The position numbers were made by a program, and so were the translations under genes. Source: 2-02-FULL-66-22 sp964576535 (GTDB lineage: Bacteria > Methylomirabilota > Methylomirabilia > Methylomirabilales > 2-02-FULL-66-22). From it: a stretch of 5,737 bases of DNA. Below are positions 1 through 4,049 of the stretch, one piece after another. The notes under the pieces were generated by a model. It saw nothing but the letters and a program-made list of their open reading frames with translations. It searched no databases and was not told the origin of the DNA. Location of the stretch: contig CAZNWB010000161.1 of the NCBI GenBank assembly GCA_964576535.1, forward strand, positions 1 to 5,737, given 5' to 3'. Every line of letters starts with the position of its first letter. The stretch's first letter is position 1.

Positions 1-278
1 CGCATCCGCGAATTTTCGCCCAACCTCTCTCGCCCGACGATGCCCTGGGCAACGTCGAGTCCCTCCTCAGCCTGCCGCGCGTGCGCATGCTCTCGGAGGG
101 GGAGGGATTTCTTGAGGTCTACCGTGAGGTGACCGCCCGCTTCCCTGTCCGCGGCAACCTCGTCCCTGACGCCCAACTGGCGGCCCTCCTCCGACAGCAC
201 GGCGTCCGCAGGCTGTACACGGTCGATCGGGACTTCAGGAAGTTCGACTTCCTCGAGGTCGCCGATCCCTTCGAATAG
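1..278 (+). CDS. vapC: VapC-type PIN-domain toxin, 3' part only
   Basis: This is the C-terminal 91 codons of a PIN-domain ribonuclease, the toxin of a type II TA pair, which normally cleaves specific RNAs and is held inactive by its antitoxin. The frame (first full codon at base 3, TAG at 276-278) is open to the left edge, so the gene starts outside the window. The visible protein begins HPRIFAQPLSPDDAL and contains the late PIN motifs: RGNLVPDAQLAALL, with the third conserved acidic residue (D), and LYTVDRDFRKF, with the fourth. The order and spacing fit the TIGR00028-like (mycobacterial type) VapC group, which are usually about 130-145 residues, so roughly the first third is missing. Its antitoxin should lie just to the left. 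An internal ATG at base 87 gives no complete domain and is unlikely to be the true start. A composite repeat begins 12 bp after the stop. Confidence 0.85.
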   Translation, partial: HPRIFAQPLSPDDALGNVESLLSLPRVRMLSEGEGFLEVYREVTARFPVRGNLVPDAQLAALLRQHGVRRLYTVDRDFRKFDFLEVADPFE

Positions 279-290
279 CATGCCCCCCAA

Positions 291-396
291 TGGCAGCTGG
301 CAGCGGGCAGCAGTCTGGTCGAGTGGTCAAAGAGTCGAAGGGTCGAATGGTCGAAGCGCAGACTCAATAACTCAAGAACTCAAGAGACTCAACGGA
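291..396 (+). repeat. Composite heptamer/octamer repeat, copy a
   Basis: Three GC-rich heptamers (TGGCAGC, TGGCAGC, GGGCAGC; 291-311) are followed by a short AGTCTG link. Five octamers of the form GTCNANNN come next: GTCGAGTG, GTCAAAGA, GTCGAAGG, GTCGAATG, GTCGAAGC (318-357). A second octamer type follows (GCAGACTC, AATAACTC, AAGAACTC, then AAGAGACTC; 358-390). A period of 8 is not a multiple of 3, so this is not coding. It is the fullest of several dispersed copies in the window, all in the same orientation. Confidence 0.85.
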
Positions 397-406
397 CGAG
401 GGAAAC

Positions 407-465
407 GGGCAGCTGGCAGCTGGCAACAGTCTCGTCAATTAGTCAACTGGTCGAGTAGTCAATTG
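407..465 (+). repeat. Composite heptamer/octamer repeat, copy b
   Basis: Heptamers GGGCAGC, TGGCAGC, TGGCAAC (407-427) lead through AGTCTC to octamers GTCAATTA, GTCAACTG, GTCGAGTA, GTCAATTG (434-465). The design matches copy a, but the octamers have drifted toward A/T. The AAGAACTC block is absent. Confidence 0.8.
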
Positions 466-469
466 GTGG

Positions 470-598
470 GAGCCCGGAGAGCCTAGAACTGAGAGGCGAG
501 AGTTGCGAGCCGAAAGGTCGAATGGTCAAATGGTTAGGACGAAAGAACCGGAGAGACCGGGGCAGAGAAACGAAAGGCGGAAGGCGAAGAGAGGAGTG
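470..598 (-). other. Purine-skewed gap with minor octamer array (possible Rho-dependent termination region)
   Basis: Between copy b and the vapC stop at 599 the plus strand is strongly purine-rich (AGAG, GAAA and GGAG runs, densest at about 540-598). It includes two more octamers, GTCGAATG and GTCAAATG, at 517-532. Read as the transcript leaving the minus-strand vapC gene, it is C/U-rich and G-poor, which is the composition of Rho utilisation sites. No hairpin plus U-tract terminator is visible. The termination role is inference from composition only. Confidence 0.3.
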
Positions 599-982
599 CT
601 AGACCGTAAAGCCGAGGTTTGCTGCGATCTCCTTCTGCCGCGCATCCAGCGTCAGGAAACTCATTTCCTTCGGCACTGGGGACACGTACAGGGCATGCGC
701 CAGGTGCCACAGGTCGGCTCCCCGCAGGTAGCCGCTGGCGATGACCCTGTGGAACTCCTCGGTGAGCGGGCGATTCGGAAAGATCCATGTGACCCAGGAG
801 AGCATGTCCTCCACTTGAGGCTCCACCCGTTCCCGAACAAGGGCTGCGCGCAACTCGGCCTCGAGCAGATTGGAGGCGAGCAGCCGGTCAAACCGCCTCA
901 GGCGGCTCGCCAGCCTCCGGGCACCCGGCTCGTCGAAGGCGATGGCCACCAGGCAGGAAGTGTCCACGTAGGCCAGGTTCAC
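599..982 (-). CDS. vapC: VapC-type PIN-domain toxin (ribonuclease)
   Basis: This 127-residue PIN-domain protein is the expected full length for a VapC toxin, a metal-dependent endoribonuclease neutralised by the antitoxin encoded just upstream. All four acidic positions of the PIN active site can be placed: D7 in AYVDTS, E43 in LLEAELRAAL, D90 in GADLWHLAHAL and D113 in FLTLDAR. The gene starts with GTG at 982, and that start overlaps the antitoxin stop in a GTGA arrangement (979-982), so translation is very probably coupled and no separate Shine-Dalgarno is needed. The stop is TAG at 601-599. It is transcribed with the antitoxin gene from the promoter at about 1272-1300. The gene runs convergently toward the partial vapC on the left, with repeat arrays filling the gap. 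The active site looks intact, so the toxin is predicted to be functional. Confidence 0.92.
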   Translation of the reverse strand: MNLAYVDTSCLVAIAFDEPGARRLASRLRRFDRLLASNLLEAELRAALVRERVEPQVEDMLSWVTWIFPNRPLTEEFHRVIASGYLRGADLWHLAHALYVSPVPKEMSFLTLDARQKEIAANLGFTV

Positions 983-1251
983 TCGCGCGACTCCAGGAAC
1001 CGTTTCAGGGCACCGGCCCGTCTGGCGAGTGGCCGCAGTGCACCTCTCGGGTCTCGCCGGGGGCTGAGAAGGCCTTCATCTTCCAGCCGAGCGAGTCGTT
1101 TCTCGATCGTGCCTGCGGCATCCTCGATAGGCCGGATCTCTGCTATCCGCTGTCCTCGGTACGCAATCACGATGCGTTGTCCTGCCCTCACCTTGCGGAT
1201 AACCTCGCTGAACCGCGCCTTGGCCTCGTAGGTGGAGTACGTCTGGCCCAT
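979..1251 (-). CDS. Phd/YefM-family antitoxin (VapB-like)
   Basis: This protein of about 90 residues has the Phd/YefM N-terminal DNA-binding region: STYEAKARFSEVIRKVRAG followed by RIVIAYRGQRIAEIRPI (residues 6-42). Such antitoxins dimerise through this region, bind the operator, and use a charged, disordered C-terminal tail to block the toxin. Here the tail (about residues 48-90) is rich in Arg, Glu and Leu. ATG at 1251 is chosen as start because AAAGGAGGG lies just upstream (1264-1256) at a normal distance. The GTG one codon earlier (1254) is too close to that site. The gene overlaps the downstream vapC by 4 bp, and the two form one operon. Autoregulation is expected because a palindrome lies inside the promoter. 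Confidence 0.9.
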   Translation of the reverse strand: MGQTYSTYEAKARFSEVIRKVRAGQRIVIAYRGQRIAEIRPIEDAAGTIEKRLARLEDEGLLSPRRDPRGALRPLARRAGALKRFLESRE

Positions 1252-1271
1252 CACACCCTCCTTTGAAATGA

Positions 1272-1300
1272 ATAATAGACTAGACTGACTAGTCTGTCAA
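1272..1300 (-). promoter_or_regulatory. Sigma70-type promoter with palindromic operator in the spacer
   Basis: On the minus strand the -35 box is TTGACA (1300-1295), the spacer is 17 bp and the -10 box is TATTAT (1277-1272), close to consensus. An inverted repeat AGACTAG-ACTGA-CTAGTCT (1277-1295) fills the spacer between the boxes. Bound antitoxin or TA complex there would block RNA polymerase, the usual autorepression arrangement. The Shine-Dalgarno and ATG follow within about 20 bp of the -10 box, so the leader is very short. Confidence 0.75.
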
Positions 1301-1328
1301 TTCTATTTGACGGCCGCGAGGCGCCGGG

Positions 1329-1396
1329 CTCGATTGGTCAAATAGTCGAGAAGGCGAATAGTCGAAGCGCAGACTCAAGAACTCAAGGGATTCAAC
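1329..1396 (+). repeat. Composite octamer repeat, copy d
   Basis: Octamers CTCGATTG, GTCAAATA, GTCGAGAA, GGCGAATA, GTCGAAGC (1329-1368) are followed by GCAGACTC, AAGAACTC and AAGGGATTC. The 18-base stretch GTCGAAGCGCAGACTCAA (1361-1378) is identical to 350-367 in copy a. The array ends almost exactly at the stop of the downstream-facing antitoxin gene (1398). The heptamer block is missing. Confidence 0.8.
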
Positions 1397-1397
1397 T

Positions 1398-1760
1398 TCA
1401 TGTCCGCTTGGTTCCGACGCGTTTGGCGCGGTACGTCGCGGCGGCCTCGGCCACGTGCGTTCCGGTCCCCTTGGTTTCCGATTCGAATACGACGCGAACC
1501 CGGGCGTTCAGAACGTCGGCGACGCGGCGCAGGGTACTGAGGGAGTGGCCTTCGTAGCCGGGGGACTCAAGCCGGCTGATCTGCTGCTGGGAGGTCTTGA
1601 GGAGCTTCGCGAGGTCCTTCTGGGAAAGCCCGGCCTGTTGGCGGAGGGCGGCGATTTGCAGCGCCACATCCCATGCCTCGCCAGCGTGCTCAAAGCGGGC
1701 GGCAAACGCCGGATCTCGCAACTGCTCTTCGAGGTAACGGTCGAAATTCGTTTTCTTCAT
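1398..1760 (-). CDS. higA: XRE-family HTH antitoxin (HigA-like)
   Basis: This 120-residue protein has an XRE-type helix-turn-helix at about residues 35-92: ALRQQAGLSQKDLAKLL for the first helices, then TSQQQISRLES for the recognition helix, then STLRRVADVLNARVRVVFE. It is the second gene of a toxin-first (higBA order) operon and should both repress the operon and neutralise the toxin. The start is ATG at 1760 (MKKTNFDRYLEEQL). The frame runs further upstream, but that part overlaps the toxin gene and has no family character. The ATG overlaps the toxin stop as ATGA (1757-1760), so translation is coupled. The N-terminal about 30 residues (DRYLEEQLRDPAFAARFEHA) form the helical part typical of these antitoxins. 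The C-terminal tail is basic and probably disordered. Confidence 0.88.
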   Translation of the reverse strand: MKKTNFDRYLEEQLRDPAFAARFEHAGEAWDVALQIAALRQQAGLSQKDLAKLLKTSQQQISRLESPGYEGHSLSTLRRVADVLNARVRVVFESETKGTGTHVAEAAATYRAKRVGTKRT

Positions 1761-2062
1761 TGGTCTGCTCTCTTCCGCCAGTCGCGCATCCGTGCCCGCG
1801 CGGTCTCGATGTCGCGGGCCGGGACGGCCTGGCCTTTGTTGCGGACGCCATGCACCAAAACAATCCGGCGGCCCTTCACGAAGAACCACATCACGCGCGT
1901 ATTGAGCTTGCCCACGTGACGCAGTTCAAACAGTCCGTCGCCGAGCGGCTTGGAAAGCGGCTCTCGGTGATACTGCCGGTTCCGCAGTTTGGCCAGACCG
2001 GCGACCACCGCCGCGAAGTCGTCCGGATCACTGGCCTTCAACTCGTCCAGAAACTCCCGCAC
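1757..2062 (-). CDS. higB: HigB-like (Gp49/DUF891, RelE-superfamily) toxin with missing or cryptic N terminus
   Basis: This is a RelE-fold mRNA interferase of the HigB/Gp49-like family, expected to cleave ribosome-bound mRNA. Recognisable core: LFELRHVGKLNTRVMWFF (residues 44-61), IVLVHGVRNKGQAVP (67-81) and ARARMRDW (88-95). The annotated start is GTG at 2062, with GGAGG 6 bases upstream (2073-2069), giving 101 residues. However, the same frame continues upstream without a stop to 2116 and encodes NFPVEFYETTAGRCP, which is what the first strand and loop of this family normally look like. That stretch holds no ATG, GTG or TTG. Either the protein begins at a rare ATT (2113) or ATA (2110) codon, giving about 117-118 residues, or the original start is lost and only a form lacking the first strand is made. 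The gene overlaps the antitoxin gene by 4 bp. Family assignment is firm; activity is uncertain. Confidence 0.82.
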   Translation of the reverse strand: MREFLDELKASDPDDFAAVVAGLAKLRNRQYHREPLSKPLGDGLFELRHVGKLNTRVMWFFVKGRRIVLVHGVRNKGQAVPARDIETARARMRDWRKRADQ

Positions 2063-2091
2063 GGGGCACCTCCCCGCCGTTGTTTCATAGA

Positions 2092-2135
2092 ACTCTACTG
2101 GGAAGTTTATAATAAGTCAACATCATCCTTGATGT
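2092..2135 (-). promoter_or_regulatory. Candidate promoter and operator of the higBA-type operon
   Basis: On the minus strand TTGACT (2120-2115), 17 bp and TAGAGT (2097-2092) form a plausible -35/-10 pair. It would start the transcript just before the Shine-Dalgarno and GTG at 2062. A second -10-like box, TATTAT (2114-2109), overlaps the spacer but lacks a good -35. An inverted repeat ACATCA-TCCT-TGATGT (2120-2135) abuts the -35 box and could be the XRE antitoxin operator. If the first promoter is used, the family-typical N-terminal codons at 2098-2063 would be largely untranslated. Confidence 0.5.
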
Positions 2136-2302
2136 ATTGGCACAGCGCGGGACAGCGGAATGCCATCGCCCCCCGGCGCAAATCCGCCTCCGTCACCCGC
2201 CGTCGCCCCGTCGCGCATCCGCCAGATCCGGCGGGAAACGTCTAGGGGACGTTGCGTCTTTAGTGGCTTTACGCCAGGTCCTCCCCGAGCCCATCCCCGG
2301 GC
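2136..2302. other. Gene-free stretch, nothing recognised
   Basis: This is the first part of a gene-free region running from the higBA promoter to the antitoxin start at 2602. No frame here encodes a protein I recognise, and no RNA gene is apparent. The only structure seen is a short inverted repeat, AACGTC-TAGGG-GACGTT (2237-2253), without a U-tract. The C-rich first half (about 2167-2235) could be decayed coding sequence, but nothing in it supports an assignment. Confidence 0.4.
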
Positions 2303-2363
2303 AGGGAACAGCTGCAGGAGGCAGCAGACTGGTCGAAGGGTCAAAGAGTCGAAGGGTCGCAGC
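2303..2363 (+). repeat. Composite heptamer/octamer repeat, copy e
   Basis: A degenerate heptamer block (AGGGAACAGCTGCAG and GGCAGCAGACT; 2303-2330) is followed by octamers GTCGAAGG, GTCAAAGA, GTCGAAGG, GTCGCAGC (2332-2363). Bases 2329-2362 are identical over 34 bp to 3359-3392 in copy f, exactly 1030 bp away, so these two copies share a recent origin or have been homogenised. Confidence 0.85.
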
Positions 2364-2393
2364 GCGGAAAGATGAGCCGAGACCTACCAACGT

Positions 2394-2486
2394 TCATCGG
2401 CGGCGTCGCCGCAGCCGATAGACCGGCCTACCCTCTTCCACGCGGAAGCCGATGGACCGCCGGTCAGGGGGGTCAGGCTTTGATAA
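2394..2486 (-). pseudogene. Remnant 3' end of an ORF6N-domain gene
   Basis: Read on the minus strand this encodes about 30 residues ending in RSIGFRVEEGRPVYRLRRR and a TGA stop at 2396-2394. It matches almost residue for residue the C-terminus of the intact ORF6N gene at 3492-4049 (RSIGFRVEEGRPAYRLRRR). Homology also covers 13 identical bases beyond the stop (2378-2390 and 3477-3489) and extends inward, more weakly, to LSKP opposite LMKP of the intact copy. Upstream of about 2487 the similarity ends abruptly and the rest of the gene is missing. The remnant lies 3'-to-5' behind the start of the vapBC-type operon. This indicates an ancestral ORF6N gene whose body was deleted or replaced. Confidence 0.8.
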
Positions 2487-2509
2487 TTTGCTTTCGCCTC
2501 CTCCGATAT

Positions 2510-2530
2510 GGGGAGGGGAGGGGAAATGGG
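2510..2530 (+). promoter_or_regulatory. G-quadruplex motif upstream of a TA promoter
   Basis: Four G-runs with short loops are present on the plus strand: GGGG (2510-2513), A, GGGG (2515-2518), A, GGGG (2520-2523), AAAT, GGG (2528-2530). This meets the standard sequence rule for an intramolecular G-quadruplex. It abuts the proposed -35 box at 2531. A regulatory role is inference. Confidence 0.5.
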
Positions 2531-2559
2531 TTGCTTGCGTGTACACAATGCAGTACACT
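2531..2559 (+). promoter_or_regulatory. Promoter and YefM-like TGTACA operator of the vapBC-type operon
   Basis: TTGCTT (2531-2536), 17 bp and TACACT (2554-2559) form a candidate promoter. Overlapping it is the inverted repeat GTGTAC-N8-GTACAC (2539-2544, 2553-2558), which contains TGTACA at 2540-2545 and AGTACA at 2552-2557, 12 bp centre to centre. TGTACA cores are the known recognition element of E. coli YefM, and the downstream gene encodes a Phd/YefM-family antitoxin, so autorepression at this site is likely. Confidence 0.6.
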
Positions 2560-2601
2560 CATGAAGGCACGATACCTACCATTGAGAAGGAGGACACAGC
2601 C

Positions 2602-2895
2602 ATGAAGTTCGTGACGATTCGCGAACTGCGCAGCAAGACTGCCAGCATCCGGAAGGACCTTGCCCAGGAACGAGAGATCGTCCTCACCGCCAACGGCCGG
2701 CCGTTCGCGGTGGTGACCCCCGTCGAGCCGGACTCCGTCGAGGAAGAGCTTCAGGCCATCCGCCGCGCCCGGGCCAAGGTCGCCGTGGAGCGGCTTCGAA
2801 CCCAGGCCAGGGCGAAAGGCCTGGACCGGCTGACCATGGACGAGATTGACACCATCGTTGCCGAAACGCGACGCGCGCGACGGGGCAGCCGGTGA
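2602..2895 (+). CDS. Phd/YefM-family antitoxin
   Basis: This 97-residue antitoxin is the first gene of a two-gene operon with the PIN toxin that follows. The N-terminal part (MKFVTIRELRSKTASIRKDL, then IVLTANGRPFAVVTPVEP to about residue 43) is the Phd/YefM DNA-binding and dimerisation region. The remaining half is charged and helical (EEELQAIRRARAKVAVERL, then LDRLTMDEIDTIVAETRRA) and should wrap the toxin. ATG at 2602 is well supported by AAGGAGG at 2587-2593, 8 bases upstream. The stop overlaps the GTG start of the toxin gene (GTGA, 2892-2895). Expected regulation is autorepression at the TGTACA-type operator (2539-2558). The length, start and pairing all look intact. Confidence 0.92.
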   Translation: MKFVTIRELRSKTASIRKDLAQEREIVLTANGRPFAVVTPVEPDSVEEELQAIRRARAKVAVERLRTQARAKGLDRLTMDEIDTIVAETRRARRGSR

Positions 2896-3311
2896 GGCTC
2901 GTCCTCGACACGAACGTCCTCGTCGCCGGGCTCCTGAACCCGCCAGGACCATGCGGGCGCCTCCTGGATCTCGTGCTGGACGGCGTCGCACGGGTGTGCG
3001 TGGATCCGCGAATCCTCCAGGAGTACGAGGAGGTTCTCCGGCGTCCGCAGTTCGCGTTCTCCCCCGCGGCGGTTGCGGAGGTCCTTGCGTACATGCAGTC
3101 CTCGGGGGACCCCGTCGCTGCCCTTCCGCTCGCGGCAAACCTGCCCGACCCGGATGACCTCCCTTTCCTCGAGGTCGCCGCCGCGGCAGAGGCGGTGCTC
3201 GTCACGGGAAACCGGCGCCATTACCCGAAGAAGGCTGCGGGTCGAGTGGCGGTCGTGACCCCCGCGGAGTGTCTCGATCTGTTGCGACGATCGGATCGGC
3301 CGAAGGAGTGA
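2892..3311 (+). CDS. PIN-family toxin of the COG1569/TIGR00305 type
   Basis: This 139-residue protein begins RLVLDTNVLVAGLLNPPGP and belongs to the group annotated as putative TA toxin component, PIN family. It is probably an RNase held in check by the antitoxin upstream. Visible active-site positions are D6 (VLDTN), E46 or E47 (QEYEEVLRRP) and D88 or D89 (LPDPDDLPFLEVA). The fourth PIN acidic position is replaced by N107 in LVTGNRRHYP, which is the usual form in this group, so the change is not a sign of decay. The closing VAVVTPAECLDLL is also typical. GTG at 2892 overlaps the antitoxin TGA by 4 bp, giving translational coupling. The operon lies between two direct copies of the composite repeat plus ORF6N tail, suggesting it arrived as, or was trapped as, a unit. 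Confidence 0.9.
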   Translation: MRLVLDTNVLVAGLLNPPGPCGRLLDLVLDGVARVCVDPRILQEYEEVLRRPQFAFSPAAVAEVLAYMQSSGDPVAALPLAANLPDPDDLPFLEVAAAAEAVLVTGNRRHYPKKAAGRVAVVTPAECLDLLRRSDRPKE

Positions 3312-3334
3312 CGGCAACCCGAGGAGGTGGGACG

Positions 3335-3401
3335 GGGCAGCGGGCAGCTGGCAGCAATCTGGTCGAAGGGTCAAAGAGTCGAAGGGTCGCAGGGTCGATT
3401 G
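3335..3401 (+). repeat. Composite heptamer/octamer repeat, copy f
   Basis: Heptamers GGGCAGC, GGGCAGC, TGGCAGC (3335-3355) run through AATCTG into octamers GTCGAAGG, GTCAAAGA, GTCGAAGG, GTCGCAGG, GTCGATTG (3362-3401). Bases 3359-3392 are identical to 2329-2362. It starts 23 bp after the PIN toxin stop and lies in the gap between convergent genes. Confidence 0.85.
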
Positions 3402-3430
3402 GTGGCAAGACCGAGAGCCGAGGAGCCTCC

Positions 3431-3458
3431 TAGCCTTCCAGCTTCCCAGCCTTCTAGC
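3431..3458 (+). repeat. Second octamer array (TAGCCTTC type)
   Basis: Three and a half tandem octamers are present: TAGCCTTC, CAGCTTCC, CAGCCTTC, TAGC. The 8-bp period matches the main repeat family, but the unit sequence is unrelated. It is found only here in the window and lies between copy f and the stop of the ORF6N gene. Confidence 0.6.
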
Positions 3459-3491
3459 ACCGGAGGAGCCAAGGGACGAGACCTACCAAGT

Positions 3492-4049
3492 TCATCGTGG
3501 CCGCCTCCGCAAGCGATAGGCCGGCCTACCCTCTTCGACGCGGAAACCGATAGATCGCCGGCGGGGAGGCGCCTGCGGCTTCATAAGTTCGCGGATGGCA
3601 TTGAACACCACCTTGAACTGGGCGTCGTATCGCTTCTCCAACTCGCCAAGCCGGCGGGCCAGCTCGGTGTGCGAGGCGAGCATCTGCCGCATCCGCACGA
3701 ACGCCCGCATGATCTCGATGTTCACCTGAACGGCGCGCCGGCTCCTGAGCACGCTCGAGAGCATGGCCACCCCCTGTTCCGTAAAGGCGTATGGGGTGGC
3801 GCGACGCAGACCGCCCCAACTTGAAGTCACAATTTGTGACTTCAAGTTGTTGAACTCCTCACGGGAGAGCTGGAACATGAAGTCCTCAGGGAAACGGGAT
3901 GCGTTACGCTTCACTGCCTGTACGAGAACCTTGGGTTCGACGCCATACAGATCGGCAAGATGCGTGCTGAGCATCACCCGCTGGCCGCGAATCAATAGAA
4001 TCTGCGCCTCAATTCGCCCGGCCAGCGTCGCGGGCTTGTCATGCTTCAT
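3492..4049 (-). CDS. ORF6N-domain (KilA-N-like) DNA-binding protein
   Basis: This 185-residue protein carries an ORF6N domain across about residues 13-100: ILLIRGQRVMLSTHLADLYG, then VEPKVLVQAVKRN, FPEDFMFQLSREEF and TPYAFTEQGVAMLSSVL. ORF6N is a DNA-binding domain of phage and viral origin, common in prophages and mobile islands. A helical, probably coiled-coil section follows (residues about 107-160), then a very basic tail ending RLRRRPR. ATG at 4049 is supported by GAGGA 8 bases upstream. A short open frame overlaps the start by 11 bp. The coding sequence holds a perfect 33-bp palindrome over N68-W78. A decayed copy of its 3' end lies at 2394-2486. The protein is probably a transcriptional regulator, but its target is unknown. 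Family assignment is firm; role is inference. Confidence 0.88.
   Translation of the reverse strand: MKHDKPATLAGRIEAQILLIRGQRVMLSTHLADLYGVEPKVLVQAVKRNASRFPEDFMFQLSREEFNNLKSQIVTSSWGGLRRATPYAFTEQGVAMLSSVLRSRRAVQVNIEIMRAFVRMRQMLASHTELARRLGELEKRYDAQFKVVFNAIRELMKPQAPPRRRSIGFRVEEGRPAYRLRRRPR
3817..3849. repeat. Perfect 33-bp palindrome inside the ORF6N gene
   Basis: Two 16-base arms, CAACTTGAAGTCACAA and its exact reverse complement, are separated by one base (3833). It is far more AT-rich than the surrounding gene. It encodes residues NLKSQIVTSSW of the ORF6N protein, a segment that is also well conserved in the family, so both protein and DNA constraints may apply. Confidence 0.9.

Noticed and set aside
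503..1231. Long plus-strand open frame opposite the vapB/vapC genes
   Set aside because: It is an antisense shadow: the minus strand carries two complete TA proteins with recognisable motifs, and the plus-strand product is a low-complexity, Arg/Pro-rich sequence that runs through repeat arrays.
1761..1889. Extended 163-residue start for the XRE antitoxin
   Set aside because: The extra 43 residues overlap the toxin gene in another frame and have no family character. The ATGA overlap at 1757-1760 with a normal MKKTNFDRYL start is far more typical.
2237..2253. Inverted repeat AACGTC-TAGGG-GACGTT as a terminator
   Set aside because: The stem is only 6 bp and no U-tract follows on either strand. 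No gene ends nearby.
3096..3240. Loss of the fourth PIN acidic residue (N107) as evidence of a dead toxin
   Set aside because: The TGN-type motif is the normal form in the COG1569/TIGR00305 PIN group, so it does not indicate decay.
2473..3374. Several long minus-strand open frames across the vapBC-type operon
   Set aside because: They are Arg/Pro/Gly-rich shadows typical of GC-rich DNA. The plus strand encodes the recognisable Phd antitoxin and PIN toxin with good start signals.
291..3401. CRISPR array
   Set aside because: The repeats are tandem 7- and 8-bp units without unique spacers of constant length, and no cas genes are visible.
291..3401. Integron attC sites
   Set aside because: The arrays show no paired core sites with an imperfect-hairpin layout and no integron integrase is in the window. 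The resemblance is only in their position between modules.
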